A DNA stretch of 42,162 bases, taken from positions 1 to 42,162 of the forward strand of contig CBIHPC010000034.1 of assembly GCA_966211305.1 (NCBI GenBank). Reading direction: 5' to 3'. Of the stretch, positions 1 through 9,205 are shown one piece after another. The position numbers and the translations under genes were made by a program. Under the pieces are notes generated by a model. That model saw nothing but the letters and a program-made list of their open reading frames with translations. It was not told where the DNA came from and did no database searches. Source of the stretch: Niastella sp966211305. Lineage in GTDB: Bacteria; Bacteroidota; Bacteroidia; Chitinophagales; Chitinophagaceae. Each line of letters opens with the position of its first letter. The stretch's first letter is position 1.

Positions 1-1
1 C

Positions 2-94
2 AAGGGTTTTGAGCAGAAATACATATTTCCAGCTCCGCTTATCTATCCAATAGGTGAAATTGCGAAAGAATGGCATGGCAAGCTAATGTGCTAA
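2..94 (+). CDS. C-terminal fragment of an unknown protein (5'-truncated by window edge)
   Basis: An open frame enters from the left edge and gives about 30 residues ending in HGKLMC before a TAA at 92-94. The fragment is rich in aromatic residues and prolines (YIFPAPLIYPIGEIAKEW), which looks like real coding sequence rather than a random frame. I do not recognise the family; too little remains to assign a function. The stop codon lies inside a short repetitive stretch (GCTAATGTGCTAATATGATAATG), the same arrangement seen at many other gene ends in this window. Confidence 0.45.
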   Translation, partial: KGFEQKYIFPAPLIYPIGEIAKEWHGKLMC

Positions 95-121
95 TATGAT
101 AATGTGCTCATGTAATAATGC
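81..121. repeat. Degenerate family-A word repeat at a gene end
   Basis: Words of the type CTAATGTG and ATATGATAATGTG are repeated imperfectly across the stop codon at 92-94. They resemble the GATAATGTGATAATTTGATAATG family found at about 1.4, 15.2, 16.5 and 37.8 kb. Only one arm is seen here. The rest of the stretch up to 382 shows no gene I can support. Confidence 0.4.
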
Positions 122-382
122 ATTAACTCCGAAGTACCCGAATTACCGGCATCCCCGCTGCTACTACAATAAAAGCAAAAGCAGTAATATAAAGTTAATA
201 AATCATTTCATTGAAATTCACGAAATTGGAAATTCAGTCCGGAAATTACCAAAAGCAGGGCCTACGGGCAGAAACAGGCCATCAGGCACCCGAATGTTGA
301 AATTTTTAAGGCATTTGGCACATTACCATTTGTACCTGCGCCTTATCTTGCACCTCCGGCTATAAATAATAAAAAACTACAG

Positions 383-823
383 ATGAAAAAGAGCTTAATC
401 CTTACCAAAGAAAGACACATTGACGCTTCCCCCGAGAAAGTATGGAACATTTTAACCGATAACCAGTACATAGAACAGTGGCTGGGCGTGCAGATGATCA
501 CCGACTGGCAGGTAAACAGTGAGATTGCGTTCACATTCGTTTATAAGGATAAAGAAGTAAAGGATAAGGGCACCCTGCTGCATTTTGAGCCGGCAAAAAA
601 GCTTTCCTATAACTACTGGAGCGTTTTTTCAGCTACGGAAGACGTTCCTGAAAATTATTCAGATATTACATTCATCATAACACCGGAAGCAAACAGCGTA
701 TTATTACAATTGACACAAAGCAATTTCGCATCGCAAATGTTGTTTGCCCATGCCGAAAAGAATTGGGTAGAAACGCTGGATACCATTAAGAAATTAGCTG
801 AAGAAGAGGGTGCCTGGGTTTAG
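383..823 (+). CDS. SRPBCC / AHSA1-type (START-like) domain protein
   Basis: This 146-residue soluble protein has the layout of the Bet v1-like SRPBCC fold, AHSA1 branch. The N-terminus has the typical 'hidASPEKVWNILTDNQYIEQWLG' type start (residues about 10-35), a central strand with KLSYNYWS, and a C-terminal helix with KNWVETLDTIKKLAEEE, matching the closing helix of the family (NW...L..LK.L.E). Such proteins bind hydrophobic ligands or act as stress-related chaperone cofactors; the ligand is unknown. The ATG at 383 follows an AT-rich stretch and is the only sensible start. The stop codon runs directly into a GTTGACGAG repeat word. The family assignment is firm, the role is not. Confidence 0.8.
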   Translation: MKKSLILTKERHIDASPEKVWNILTDNQYIEQWLGVQMITDWQVNSEIAFTFVYKDKEVKDKGTLLHFEPAKKLSYNYWSVFSATEDVPENYSDITFIITPEANSVLLQLTQSNFASQMLFAHAEKNWVETLDTIKKLAEEEGAWV

Positions 824-897
824 TTGACGAGGCAGGGTTGAAAAGTTGAAAGAGCTGAAGGTGATAAAGCTTCATGCTTACCGGCAGATCGTTATTT

Positions 898-1428
898 ATG
901 AAAAGAATTGGTTTAATCTCCGACACGCACAGTTATCTTGACGACGCGGTTTTCAAACATTTTGAAAACTGCGATGAGATCTGGCATGCCGGTGATTTCG
1001 GGAATATAGATGTGGCGAACAAGCTCGCGGCTTTCAAACCACTGAAAGGCGTTTATGGCAATATTGATGCGCAGGATATCCGGAGTGTTTATCCCGAAAG
1101 CCTTCGGTTTACCTGTGAAGGCGTGCAGGTATATATGACGCACATCGGCGGTTACCCGCCCAAATACAATGCTGTTGTAAAAAAAGAACTCACCGCTAAC
1201 CCGCCGCAACTGTTTATCTGCGGCCACTCCCATATTTTAAAAGTAATGTTCGACGATAAACTGCAATGCCTGCATATGAACCCCGGGGCAGCGGGCAACC
1301 AGGGCTGGCACAAAGTGCGCACCCTCATCCGCTTTGTTATCGATGGCAGTAATATGAAGGATTGTGAAGTGATAGAATTAGGAAAACGTAGTGGCCCTCA
1401 TGCCACTGAAAGAGAAGAAACAATGTGA
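898..1428 (+). CDS. Calcineurin-like metallophosphoesterase, YfcE/MJ0936 type
   Basis: A 176-residue single-domain phosphodiesterase. All metal-binding motifs of the family are visible: LISDTHS near the start, HAGDFG (about residue 33), YGNID, THIGG, and GHSH near residue 110. These build the binuclear metal centre that hydrolyses phosphodiesters. The physiological substrate is not known. I chose the ATG at 898 (MKRIGLISDTHS) instead of an upstream ATG at 874, because the upstream version adds eight residues that match nothing and family members start directly with the first beta strand. The gene is convergent with the GH18 gene, and its last codons form part of a long inverted repeat. Confidence 0.85.
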   Translation: MKRIGLISDTHSYLDDAVFKHFENCDEIWHAGDFGNIDVANKLAAFKPLKGVYGNIDAQDIRSVYPESLRFTCEGVQVYMTHIGGYPPKYNAVVKKELTANPPQLFICGHSHILKVMFDDKLQCLHMNPGAAGNQGWHKVRTLIRFVIDGSNMKDCEVIELGKRSGPHATEREETM

Positions 1429-1511
1429 TAATTTGATAATGGAAGACAATTTATAAACTCGTATAGCTGTATTTCATTATCAAATTATCACATTAGCTAA
1501 TTATCACATTT
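1422..1511. repeat. Family-A inverted repeat between convergent genes
   Basis: The left arm at 1422-1441 (AATGTGATAATTTGATAATG) and the right arm at 1475-1494 are a perfect 20-base inverted repeat separated by 33 bases. The right side continues with a further word (AGCTAATTATCACATTT) to 1511, giving about 37 bases in all. The left arm contains the TGA stop of the phosphodiesterase at 1426-1428. A transcript from either side could fold here, so a bidirectional termination or 3'-end protection role is possible, but there is no clear U-run. Confidence 0.75.
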
Positions 1512-1526
1512 ACCCTTTAGTACCGC

Positions 1527-2645
1527 TTACTTTGTTTTTTTCACTTTCTCATCGTAAATAATATCAAGCAACCCATTTGAGTAAGTATCATCTCCCAGTT
1601 GCCAGAACATTATTCCATTGAGCTTTTGATCCACGGCATAGGCTGTTTTAAGGCGCATGGAAGTTGTATCGTCATACGTAACAAATAATTTCTCCTTTGC
1701 ATTATACATCCAGGGCGCACGGGCTACAGGGTCCCAGTGGTATACAAAGCCTTTCTCCGCTGTTAATTCGCCGGGAAACGCCTTGAACGGAATGCCGCGT
1801 TTGAATTTACCAGCCTGGTACAAACCATTATTGACGCTATCGACGTTTTCGAAAATACGTGCATAAAAGGCTGCACCTGTCACGAGCTTATTACGGGGAA
1901 TACCTATTGAATCCAGAAAGCGAACCGCATTGTCGGCCGACTCCTTTTGTTGTGGGGTTGAATAAATGGGCGTATGATGACCGGTTACGGTGCTATAACC
2001 ATGCACCAGGTCGTAGGTCATTAAGTTTACGCGGTCGAGCAGCGGCATTACTTTTTTCCATTCAATAGACTGCTCAAGGAATGTGGTAAAACCACCGGCG
2101 GCAAAACTGATCTCTTTGTTGCGACCAACAGCCTTGCGCAGCTGTGTTACCAGTTGGGTAAAATTGGGTTTGTCTTCCGGCATAAATTTATGACCGGGAG
2201 GGCCCTGGATGGCGGGATATTCCCAATCGAGATCGAGCCCGTCTGTTTTTGTATAATCGAGCAGGTGTTTTACCGACCGGGCAAATTCCTCGCGGCCTTT
2301 ATCTGTTGAAAAAACATCGGAGCAGGTTTCGCAACCACCCCAACCGCCAAGAGATAATAACACTTTCAGTTGCGGATTTCTTTTCTTCAATGCTACCAGC
2401 CGTTGAATGGTTACGGTATCGCGGGCATTGTCAATAGCCAGTTTGTTTCCTTTTAAGTGACAAAAGCTAAAGATGATATGCGTTAGCTTTTCAGCCGCAA
2501 AACTATCAACCTGGGCAGCCGGCCCGGCATAATAAGCAATAACAGCCAGCGACTGCTTCTTACCTGTTTTTTTTGTTTGGGGCTGTGCAAAAACATTGAG
2601 GGCAATTGTAAGCAGACATACAATTTGTAATACGATGCGCGTCAT
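1527..2645 (-). CDS. Secreted glycoside hydrolase family 18 (chitinase-like)
   Basis: A 372-residue protein with a signal peptide (MTRIVLQIVCLLTIALNVFAQ) and one GH18 TIM barrel. The catalytic signature DGLDLDWEYP is present, with the acid/base Glu in the DxxDxDxE motif, preceded by the strand motif KVLLSLGGWGG and followed by MTYDLVHG and, at the end, GIMFWQLGDD. All of this is typical of active chitinases and endo-N-acetylglucosaminidases. It should cleave beta-1,4 GlcNAc linkages outside the cytoplasm. The start at 2645 was chosen because it begins the signal peptide; the longer frame upstream adds 27 residues without homology. No carbohydrate-binding or type IX sorting domain is seen. Confidence 0.9.
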   Translation of the reverse strand: MTRIVLQIVCLLTIALNVFAQPQTKKTGKKQSLAVIAYYAGPAAQVDSFAAEKLTHIIFSFCHLKGNKLAIDNARDTVTIQRLVALKKRNPQLKVLLSLGGWGGCETCSDVFSTDKGREEFARSVKHLLDYTKTDGLDLDWEYPAIQGPPGHKFMPEDKPNFTQLVTQLRKAVGRNKEISFAAGGFTTFLEQSIEWKKVMPLLDRVNLMTYDLVHGYSTVTGHHTPIYSTPQQKESADNAVRFLDSIGIPRNKLVTGAAFYARIFENVDSVNNGLYQAGKFKRGIPFKAFPGELTAEKGFVYHWDPVARAPWMYNAKEKLFVTYDDTTSMRLKTAYAVDQKLNGIMFWQLGDDTYSNGLLDIIYDEKVKKTK

Positions 2646-2760
2646 TGAATGTGTGTTTTGTAAATAATAGTGCCTGAAATTCAAAAAATGTAATGTACAG
2701 CACAATACACATTCAATGATTACCACTTGTAAAATTGGTAAACTTACGGCTATGAATAAC

Positions 2761-2853
2761 AGGCGAAAGGCAAAAAGCCTAAAGCAATTTGATAAATTTT
2801 GTTTTAGGCTGTATTTGTATTTCCTTTCGGCATTCTGCTTTGGGCTTTAGGCT
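2761..2853. repeat. Family-D (GGCAAAAAGCC) inverted repeat upstream of GH18
   Basis: Left arm 2761-2785 has words like AGGCGAAAGGCAAAAAGCC; right arm 2823-2853 has CCTTTCGGCATT and GCTTTGGGCTTTAGGCT. The 10-base core AGCCTAAAGC (2776-2785) pairs perfectly with 2844-2853. The right arm runs into the stop codon of the PorP/SprF-like gene (complement of 2852-2854). Confidence 0.6.
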
Positions 2854-3880
2854 AAAATCTCGGGCACATAACCGCATCACGGGCGGCATCGTTGCGATCG
2901 AAAAATCCGATATATGATAATGAAAGCTCAAAACCTCCCCTGCCCTGGCTGGCCGTTTTCAGTTGCGATACGTTCACATCATAGCTCAGCGCCAGCGATA
3001 GTGAACGCATATCGACTTTTACCACGGGAATAAACGCATCCTTCCAGCGTAAAAAACCACCGAAATGCAATACACAGGCTGCCTCATCTGCAAAGCTGCC
3101 GGTATTGTATGAATATAACCCGCCGGCTATTGTTTCTTTTATACTACCCTGTTGCGAATGGTCGGCATGCAGGGTGAAATAAGAAAACTCGTTCACCTGC
3201 CATTTCATACCGGTTGAAAAAACCAGTTTCTTGTTCAGCTCGGTAGTGGCATCGCGATAAAATGAGTTCTTTGGTTTATTTAAATGATGCATTGCAACAC
3301 CAACGAACAAACTGTTCATGCCATCCATCCCAAATGTGGTATTATAGCTTATACCTACCGATACATCCCAGGCATTGAAATTGGGCATGGCGAATGTTTC
3401 ACCGGTAGCTGCCGTTGGGTTCCAACCGCCATTGTATTGGTTATTGGTGGTCATCTTCGTAACATCGATGCTCTTGTGAATAAGACCACCCATAAAACCC
3501 AATGATAAAAATTCCACTTTATCATTGCTTAACGATTTATGGTAGTTCAACGCAGGCAATACCTGGGTGGTGGTTAAACCAACGGTTCCCGCCTTATCAT
3601 AAAGCATTTGCATACCTGCGGTAATAAAATCATTGGTTGTACCTACCGGCTTTTTGTACTCGGCATTGAACGAACCGGTGCGATAAGCGTTGGTGAAACT
3701 GTTCCACTGATCGCGGTAAACGCCCTGTACGCGAATGTCGCCGGTAAAAATACCCGCCAGGGAAGGATTGCGCAACAACGGCGCTTCAAAGAATTGTGAA
3801 AAGTGAAGGTCCTGCGCCTGGCTTGAACATGTTGCCAACAGCACAAATGCAGTTACAGCTTTTTTAAATAGGTTTTTCAT
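2852..3880 (-). CDS. PorP/SprF family type IX secretion outer-membrane protein
   Basis: A 342-residue beta-barrel protein with signal peptide (cleavage after SSQA) and the family's hallmark opening QDLHFSQFFEAPLLRNPSLAG, followed by GVYRDQW and a C-terminal barrel (SLALSYDVNVSQL...GGFELSLSYIG). PorP/SprF proteins pair with individual type IX secretion cargo, especially those with type B C-terminal domains, and are needed to export or anchor that cargo. It lies 51 bases downstream of the large PKD protein on the same strand, which is the usual sprB-sprF type arrangement, so I infer that it serves that protein. The C-terminal CPRF is slightly unusual. Confidence 0.9.
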   Translation of the reverse strand: MKNLFKKAVTAFVLLATCSSQAQDLHFSQFFEAPLLRNPSLAGIFTGDIRVQGVYRDQWNSFTNAYRTGSFNAEYKKPVGTTNDFITAGMQMLYDKAGTVGLTTTQVLPALNYHKSLSNDKVEFLSLGFMGGLIHKSIDVTKMTTNNQYNGGWNPTAATGETFAMPNFNAWDVSVGISYNTTFGMDGMNSLFVGVAMHHLNKPKNSFYRDATTELNKKLVFSTGMKWQVNEFSYFTLHADHSQQGSIKETIAGGLYSYNTGSFADEAACVLHFGGFLRWKDAFIPVVKVDMRSLSLALSYDVNVSQLKTASQGRGGFELSLSYIGFFDRNDAARDAVMCPRF

Positions 3881-3917
3881 AGTCTGGATATTGAAGGAAT
3901 TTCAGGATTTTATTATT

Positions 3918-3938
3918 TATCAACTCGTCAACTATCTG
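3918..3938. repeat. Family-B word at the 3' end of the PKD gene
   Basis: Read on the minus strand, the gene ends AGA TAG and continues as TTGACGAGTTGATAA, so the stop codon forms the beginning of a GTTGACGAGTTGA repeat word. Only one arm is visible in the 51-base gap before the PorP/SprF gene. Confidence 0.5.
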
Positions 3939-6900
3939 ATTAGTGCCACATTTCCCCTGTAAGGCACTATGGTTGAATTATCACAAATGATATCTACGAT
4001 ATACACATATACATCCATATCGGCGATCCTGCCATTGACCTTTCCATCCCAGCCGGCAGCAGCATCATTGGCGCTAAAATTCCTTTTCTCAAATACCTGC
4101 TGGCCCCAGCGGTTGAAGATGCGTAATGCATGAATATTGTAAACGCCTTTGCCGCGTACATAGAACACATCGTTCACGCCATCGCCATTGGGTGAGAAAG
4201 TATTTGGAACAAACCAGTTATCGCCATTACATACCGATGTGATGGTTATATCATCAGAGGCCACACAGCCGCCCTGGTTGGTTGCGGTTAACCTGTAGGT
4301 AGCGCTTCCTTTTACATTGGCCGTTGGAGTTGCGCAGTTCGTACAGCTTAATCCCCCCGATGGAGCCCAGTTGAAGGTGGTAACATCCAGCGAATATGCC
4401 GGCGATAACCTGATGGTATTACCCGTATTAACAGTGGTATCGTTACCCGCAAATATTTGCGGTATGGGATATACTTTCACGGTTACATGGCCGGTATCGG
4501 TAAAACAATTGTCATTATCTTTTCCCACTACAGCATACACGGTGGTGGCAGATGGCGAAGCTTTGGGTGAAGCAATATGTGCATTGTCCAAACCGGTTGA
4601 AGGTAGCCATTGATACTGGTCGGCACCGGCTGCGCCTAAACGCATTTGTTCGCCTGCGCAAAGCGTATCACCGGGGAGCACCTTCACCGCAAATGGCTGA
4701 CGTACCCTAACAGATACGGTGTCGTTCTTTACACATCCTTTTTCCGATACGCCGGTCACCACGTATTTTGTGTTGGTCGATGGGTTTATTAACGGCGTAG
4801 CGCATTGCGTACATGAAATGTCGGGTGTGCTTTGCCAGGTATATTGTACCGCGCCAGATGACTGTAACATAATAGGCGTGCCCAAACAAACCACGGCATC
4901 GTTACCCGCAAACGTATTGGGCAGCGGCCAGATGTTCACCTCCTGGCGGGTGGTATCATAACAATATTCATGGTAAACCGTTTGCAGTTGCACCTGGTAT
5001 TTACCGGCAGCATTGTATGTGTGTTTAACGGTATTCACTCCGTCAACCGTTTGTCCGTTCCCCAACGACCAGCGTTTTGTAAGATGGTTGTTATCGCCGG
5101 TAACAATGGCATTGAAATTCAGCTCACCGGGCATACAGGCCTCTTTATCACCGGCTATGGCCACCTTTGGTGTTTGGTATATTTTAATGGTATCGGCAAG
5201 GGTAGCCACATCTTTACAACCATTGGCGGTTGTTACCATATGTTTAATGGTATAGGTGGCCGGTGCGGTTGTAAAATGATGACGTGGATTGGCGAGCGTA
5301 CTGAATGTACCATCACCAAAATCCCACAGGTGTGCAGTTATAAAATCATTGGCAACAGACCTGTCGGTGAACTGAATATAACCGCTGTTACAAAGCCGGT
5401 ATGTATCCAGTGTTTCATTTGCCGTAACGCCAATTACATTGATGGTATCTTTTCCTGTTACCGGCACCTGGCAGCCATTGCTGTCGACCAAAATCATGCG
5501 CGGCACGAATTTACCGGCCAGGTTGTAGGTATAATCAGCTGATGAAACAGTTGAGGCATTGGTGTTACCATCATTGAAATCCCAGATGTATGATTTAATG
5601 CCATTGCCTGAACCGTTGAACTGAACAGTGAGCGGCATACAACCGGTAGTTGGGTTGTAGGTAAACTCGCCCTTAGGTCCTTTTACGATCACTTTCCGTG
5701 ACATGACAGCAATGCAGCCACCCGGCGCAATCACCGTTTGGGTAGCGGTATATTCCCCCGGTATATTGTAAAAGTGAACCGGGTGCCCGAGCGTTGAAGT
5801 AGAACCATCCCCAAAGTCCCAGCCAAGTGAAACATAGTTCTTTGCCGAACTGGTGAACTTTACTTCGAGGGGCGGACAGCTTCCCACTGAATCTGACATG
5901 GTAAAACCGGCTATCGGCGTAGTGATCTTTATATATTCAACACGTTTGAGACTGTCGCGGCAACCGATAGGATCGGCGATCAGCAGGTTAACGGTATACA
6001 AGCCATCCTGCACATATTGATGTACCGGTGATTTTTGTGAACCCGTATTGCCATCGCCAAAGCTCCAGCTATACTGCAGGTTGTCGCCGGTTGACGTATT
6101 ATCGAACTTAATGGGTTTACCGGGACATGAACTGGTATCGGCTGTTGTAAATGATGCCTTGGGGTTCGAAATACTGACGGCGGCGGCACGGGAGTAGCTA
6201 TCTGTACAACCCTTCCTATCGGTGATCCTCAATGAAACCGTATAGGTGCCGCCATTCTCATACAAATGGGTGAAGGGAGCGGCGGTATAAGATTCTTCTT
6301 TTCCATCGCCGTACACCCACTCCCATTTAGTGATGGGGTGTATGCCATCGGTTTCAGACAGATCTTTGAAAGTGGCTGTTTTATCAATACAGATCTTTTC
6401 ATTCATGGCCTCGAATGCAGCAGCGGGGCCGTTCACCCTGATGTATTGCTGTTTAACAAGTGAATCGATACAGCCATTTACATCGGTATAAACCAATGAT
6501 ACCCGGTAATTACCAGAGCGCTTATAGCTATGGGTAACTGTTCCGGGAATATCGCTCACAACGCCATCGCCAAAATGCCATACCATCCTGCTGATATTGG
6601 CGGGGTTATAATTATCAGCGGTAAACGTAAGTTTTTCGCGGGCGCACAATTCTTTTTTATCGGCATCAAAACCAGGGTGCTCATCGGCAATGATCACCTG
6701 TTGAACCATACTGTCAACACAACCGTTGTTGGTAACAACGAGTTTTACCCGGTAGGTGCCTGTAGCCGTGTAACGGTGAACAGGTGATTTATTGTTACTA
6801 ATAGTACCATCACCCAGGTCCCAGTGCCACGATTGTGCGGCAATGGAGCTATCGGTAAACGTGCGCTGGTATTTATCGGCACAATTCATATTGGTTACAA

Positions 6901-8728
6901 AACGTGCAACCGGTGGATATATACGAACATAATCAGGCTTGATCATGGTATCGGAGCAGCCCTTGTTCGTTACGATCAGGGTTACTTTAAAATAGCCCGT
7001 GTCACCATATATTTTCGAAGGCTGCTTTTCCGTTGAATGGCCGCCATCTCCATAAATCCACAGCCACTGATCACCAGCAGGGCTGCTTTGGTTTATAAAC
7101 TGAATGGCCTGGCTGCGGCACACTTCGCGGGGCGTAGCTATGAAATCAGCCTTTGGGCGCGGGGCGGTCTCTACCCCGTTCGGCACAATAACCGAATCGG
7201 TACAGCCACTGGCTGTGGTGATCACCAGCTTTACGGTATACCTTCCTTCCTGCGTATATGTTTTAACCGGCGCCGCATGTGTTGAACCGGTACCATCGCC
7301 AAAATCCCAGCGATAAGACACCACCGGGTCGGCTACATTCACGGTGGCGATGAACGGAACGGTAAAAGGCAAACAACCCTTTACCGGCAGGTTTTTGATC
7401 TGCACCTGTGGTCGGATAACATGAATGATCTCTTTTTTAACTACAGAATCTGCACAACCATTGCTGCCCGTTACTACGAGCTTTACGGTATACTTTCCAA
7501 ATGCATTGTATGTATGTTTCGGATTGGCCGCGGTGCTGGTGCTGCCATCGCCAAAATCCCAGCGCTGGTTTACACTTCCGCTGGTTGTATTGGTGAACTG
7601 AATGGCGGCCGGCACACTGCATGAATACGTGCGGTCGCTTGTAAAAGACGCTACAGGCTTTGGTAATACGGTGATCGTTTTGCTCATCGAATCGGGACAG
7701 GCGGCAAAATGATTGAACAGTTTTATCGTATAGGTTGCGGCGTTTGCGAAACTTTTTTCGGGACTGGCCTCTGTTGACCTGCTGCCATCGCCAAACTCCC
7801 AACGTACCGAGCCGGGCAGCGGTGTGGAAGTATTTACAGGAATAAATGTTTCACCGGCGCAAACGGTAGCAGGTATGGTGAACTGGGTTTGCGTGTTTCC
7901 CAATACAATTAAATTCTTTTTACTAACGGTATCCCTGCAACCGCTATTGTTAATTGCAACCAGTGTAACGGAATATGCACCATTCGACACATATTTATGA
8001 CGGGGGCTTTTTTCAACGGATGTTTGTCCATCCCCGAAATCCCACACATATGAAACCGTACCCGACTCAACTGACCTGTTATGAAAATCGATATCGATCG
8101 GTGCATTACAACTGTTCTGTGCCGGGGTAAAATCGAAACCGGCCAGTACGCCGGAAGCTATCTTAATATGTTGCGATTTACTAAAGCTTTTGATGCAGCC
8201 GTTCTTACTGGTAACCTTCAACGTTACAGTATAGTTTCCGGTGCCGGTATAGGTATGAGAGGGATTTTTATCGGTAGATGTATTACCATCGCCAAAATCC
8301 CAATGCCAGGCGGTAATGGTACCATCGTTCACAGTACTTTTATCGGTAAAAGTTACAGGAAAAGGAAAACAACCAACCGAATCGGAAGTTTCAAAGTTGG
8401 CTACCGGGTTATCATAAACGGTAATGAATTGTTGTTTTATAACGGAATCGGCGCCGGTGGCGGTTTTCACAACCTGTTTAACGGTATAGGTGCCCGGGGC
8501 AAAATAAACGGAAGAAGGATTTTGGAACAGCGAGATGGTACCGTTACCGAGGTCCCACCGCCAACTGGTTGGGTTGCCGGTTGACTCGTCTTTGAACTGC
8601 ACTACCAGGGGCGAACAACCTGATACGGTATTTGATGAAAAAGCAGCCTTTACCTGTGCATTCAACCGGTTTACAGAAAAGCCTGTGCAGGCCAGGGCAA
8701 GTACGAATATGATTAAACGGTTTTTCAT
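3932..8728 (-). CDS. Giant secreted PKD-repeat protein with type B gliding-motility C-terminal domain
   Basis: A 1598-residue exported protein. A signal peptide (about residues 1-24, ending RLNAQ) is followed by about 15 PKD-type immunoglobulin-like repeats of 80-100 residues, each with a WDFGDG-like core and mostly paired cysteines. After these come about three further Ig-like segments (FAGNDAVVCLGT, LPGDTLCAGEQ, FAGNDTTVNTGN). The last 90 residues (NTFSPNGDGVNDVF, IFNRWGQQVFE, GWDGKVNGR, YVYIVDIIC) are the CHU_C / gliding-motility type B sorting domain that directs type IX secretion. Some repeats are variants (WRWDLGNG, WLWIYGDG, WEWVYGDG). It is probably a surface adhesin or gliding-related filament, possibly polysaccharide-binding; no catalytic domain is present. 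The downstream gene is its likely PorP/SprF partner. Confidence 0.92.
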   Translation of the reverse strand: MKNRLIIFVLALACTGFSVNRLNAQVKAAFSSNTVSGCSPLVVQFKDESTGNPTSWRWDLGNGTISLFQNPSSVYFAPGTYTVKQVVKTATGADSVIKQQFITVYDNPVANFETSDSVGCFPFPVTFTDKSTVNDGTITAWHWDFGDGNTSTDKNPSHTYTGTGNYTVTLKVTSKNGCIKSFSKSQHIKIASGVLAGFDFTPAQNSCNAPIDIDFHNRSVESGTVSYVWDFGDGQTSVEKSPRHKYVSNGAYSVTLVAINNSGCRDTVSKKNLIVLGNTQTQFTIPATVCAGETFIPVNTSTPLPGSVRWEFGDGSRSTEASPEKSFANAATYTIKLFNHFAACPDSMSKTITVLPKPVASFTSDRTYSCSVPAAIQFTNTTSGSVNQRWDFGDGSTSTAANPKHTYNAFGKYTVKLVVTGSNGCADSVVKKEIIHVIRPQVQIKNLPVKGCLPFTVPFIATVNVADPVVSYRWDFGDGTGSTHAAPVKTYTQEGRYTVKLVITTASGCTDSVIVPNGVETAPRPKADFIATPREVCRSQAIQFINQSSPAGDQWLWIYGDGGHSTEKQPSKIYGDTGYFKVTLIVTNKGCSDTMIKPDYVRIYPPVARFVTNMNCADKYQRTFTDSSIAAQSWHWDLGDGTISNNKSPVHRYTATGTYRVKLVVTNNGCVDSMVQQVIIADEHPGFDADKKELCAREKLTFTADNYNPANISRMVWHFGDGVVSDIPGTVTHSYKRSGNYRVSLVYTDVNGCIDSLVKQQYIRVNGPAAAFEAMNEKICIDKTATFKDLSETDGIHPITKWEWVYGDGKEESYTAAPFTHLYENGGTYTVSLRITDRKGCTDSYSRAAAVSISNPKASFTTADTSSCPGKPIKFDNTSTGDNLQYSWSFGDGNTGSQKSPVHQYVQDGLYTVNLLIADPIGCRDSLKRVEYIKITTPIAGFTMSDSVGSCPPLEVKFTSSAKNYVSLGWDFGDGSTSTLGHPVHFYNIPGEYTATQTVIAPGGCIAVMSRKVIVKGPKGEFTYNPTTGCMPLTVQFNGSGNGIKSYIWDFNDGNTNASTVSSADYTYNLAGKFVPRMILVDSNGCQVPVTGKDTINVIGVTANETLDTYRLCNSGYIQFTDRSVANDFITAHLWDFGDGTFSTLANPRHHFTTAPATYTIKHMVTTANGCKDVATLADTIKIYQTPKVAIAGDKEACMPGELNFNAIVTGDNNHLTKRWSLGNGQTVDGVNTVKHTYNAAGKYQVQLQTVYHEYCYDTTRQEVNIWPLPNTFAGNDAVVCLGTPIMLQSSGAVQYTWQSTPDISCTQCATPLINPSTNTKYVVTGVSEKGCVKNDTVSVRVRQPFAVKVLPGDTLCAGEQMRLGAAGADQYQWLPSTGLDNAHIASPKASPSATTVYAVVGKDNDNCFTDTGHVTVKVYPIPQIFAGNDTTVNTGNTIRLSPAYSLDVTTFNWAPSGGLSCTNCATPTANVKGSATYRLTATNQGGCVASDDITITSVCNGDNWFVPNTFSPNGDGVNDVFYVRGKGVYNIHALRIFNRWGQQVFEKRNFSANDAAAGWDGKVNGRIADMDVYVYIVDIICDNSTIVPYRGNVALIR

Positions 8729-8961
8729 TGGACTATTGATAGGTAATGCAAATGACGCGATATATCATTAATCCCGATGTTGGAAACAGGCTTGTAATTG
8801 GAAGATTAAAGGCTAACCCTTAGCAGTTAAAGTTGGGGTATTTATATTATTTACGCGGTTAGTTTATACATGGTATACGTAAGACTATGCTGAAAGCATT
8901 AAAAGACGTACAAAACACAATAAATTTGAAACAATGCGAAAGAACACACATTGAAAAACTC

Positions 8962-9129
8962 CTAAATAATAACCTTTAGTTCCGGCCTGGATGCTATTTC
9001 AAGATCACCGCCAAATTGCCTGCATTTTTCATCAAGCTTAGCCCTTCTCGACTTAATATTTGGAGTCACCCGCTTACCAACGATCCTTGTGTATATTCTA
9101 TGTTTAGTACACTTTCAATTATTTTTCAT
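8962..9129 (-). pseudogene. Possible small gene remnant, 55 codons with an in-frame TGA at codon 5
   Basis: On the minus strand a frame starts ATG AAA AAT AAT, hits TGA, and then stays open for 50 codons to TAG at 8962-8964. The open part (KCTKHRIYTRIVGKRVTPNI, then KSRRAKLDEKCRQFGGDLEI, then ASRPELKVII) has a protein-like, basic and evenly mixed composition. There is no other in-frame ATG. It could be a decayed gene, a gene using a rare start after the TGA, or chance. The 528-base gap between the PKD gene and aconitase otherwise holds only the aconitase terminator and AT-rich sequence. Confidence 0.25.
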
Positions 9130-9205
9130 ACCAACTTCATTTCTTTCTTAAAAGTAAATTATGGAACCATAATCAGTTTACTTATTTACTAACTATAATG
9201 TATAA

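Noticed and set aside
96..365. Open frame of 89 codons between the first partial gene and the SRPBCC gene
   Set aside because: The translation is rich in Asn, Tyr, His and Arg without any domain or signal, overlaps repeat words, and has no promoter or conserved start. I treat it as chance.
1422..1511. Family-A inverted repeat considered as an ordinary rho-independent terminator
   Set aside because: The stem is AT-rich, the loop is 33 bases and there is no U-run. The same family also occurs between divergent genes at 15.2 kb, where a terminator makes no sense.
4970..5542. Long plus-strand open frame of 190 codons opposite the PKD protein
   Set aside because: It lies fully inside the PKD gene on the other strand; the PKD frame shows repeated conserved motifs and a sorting domain, while this frame gives a composition without recognisable domains. 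It is a shadow of the repeat-rich coding strand.
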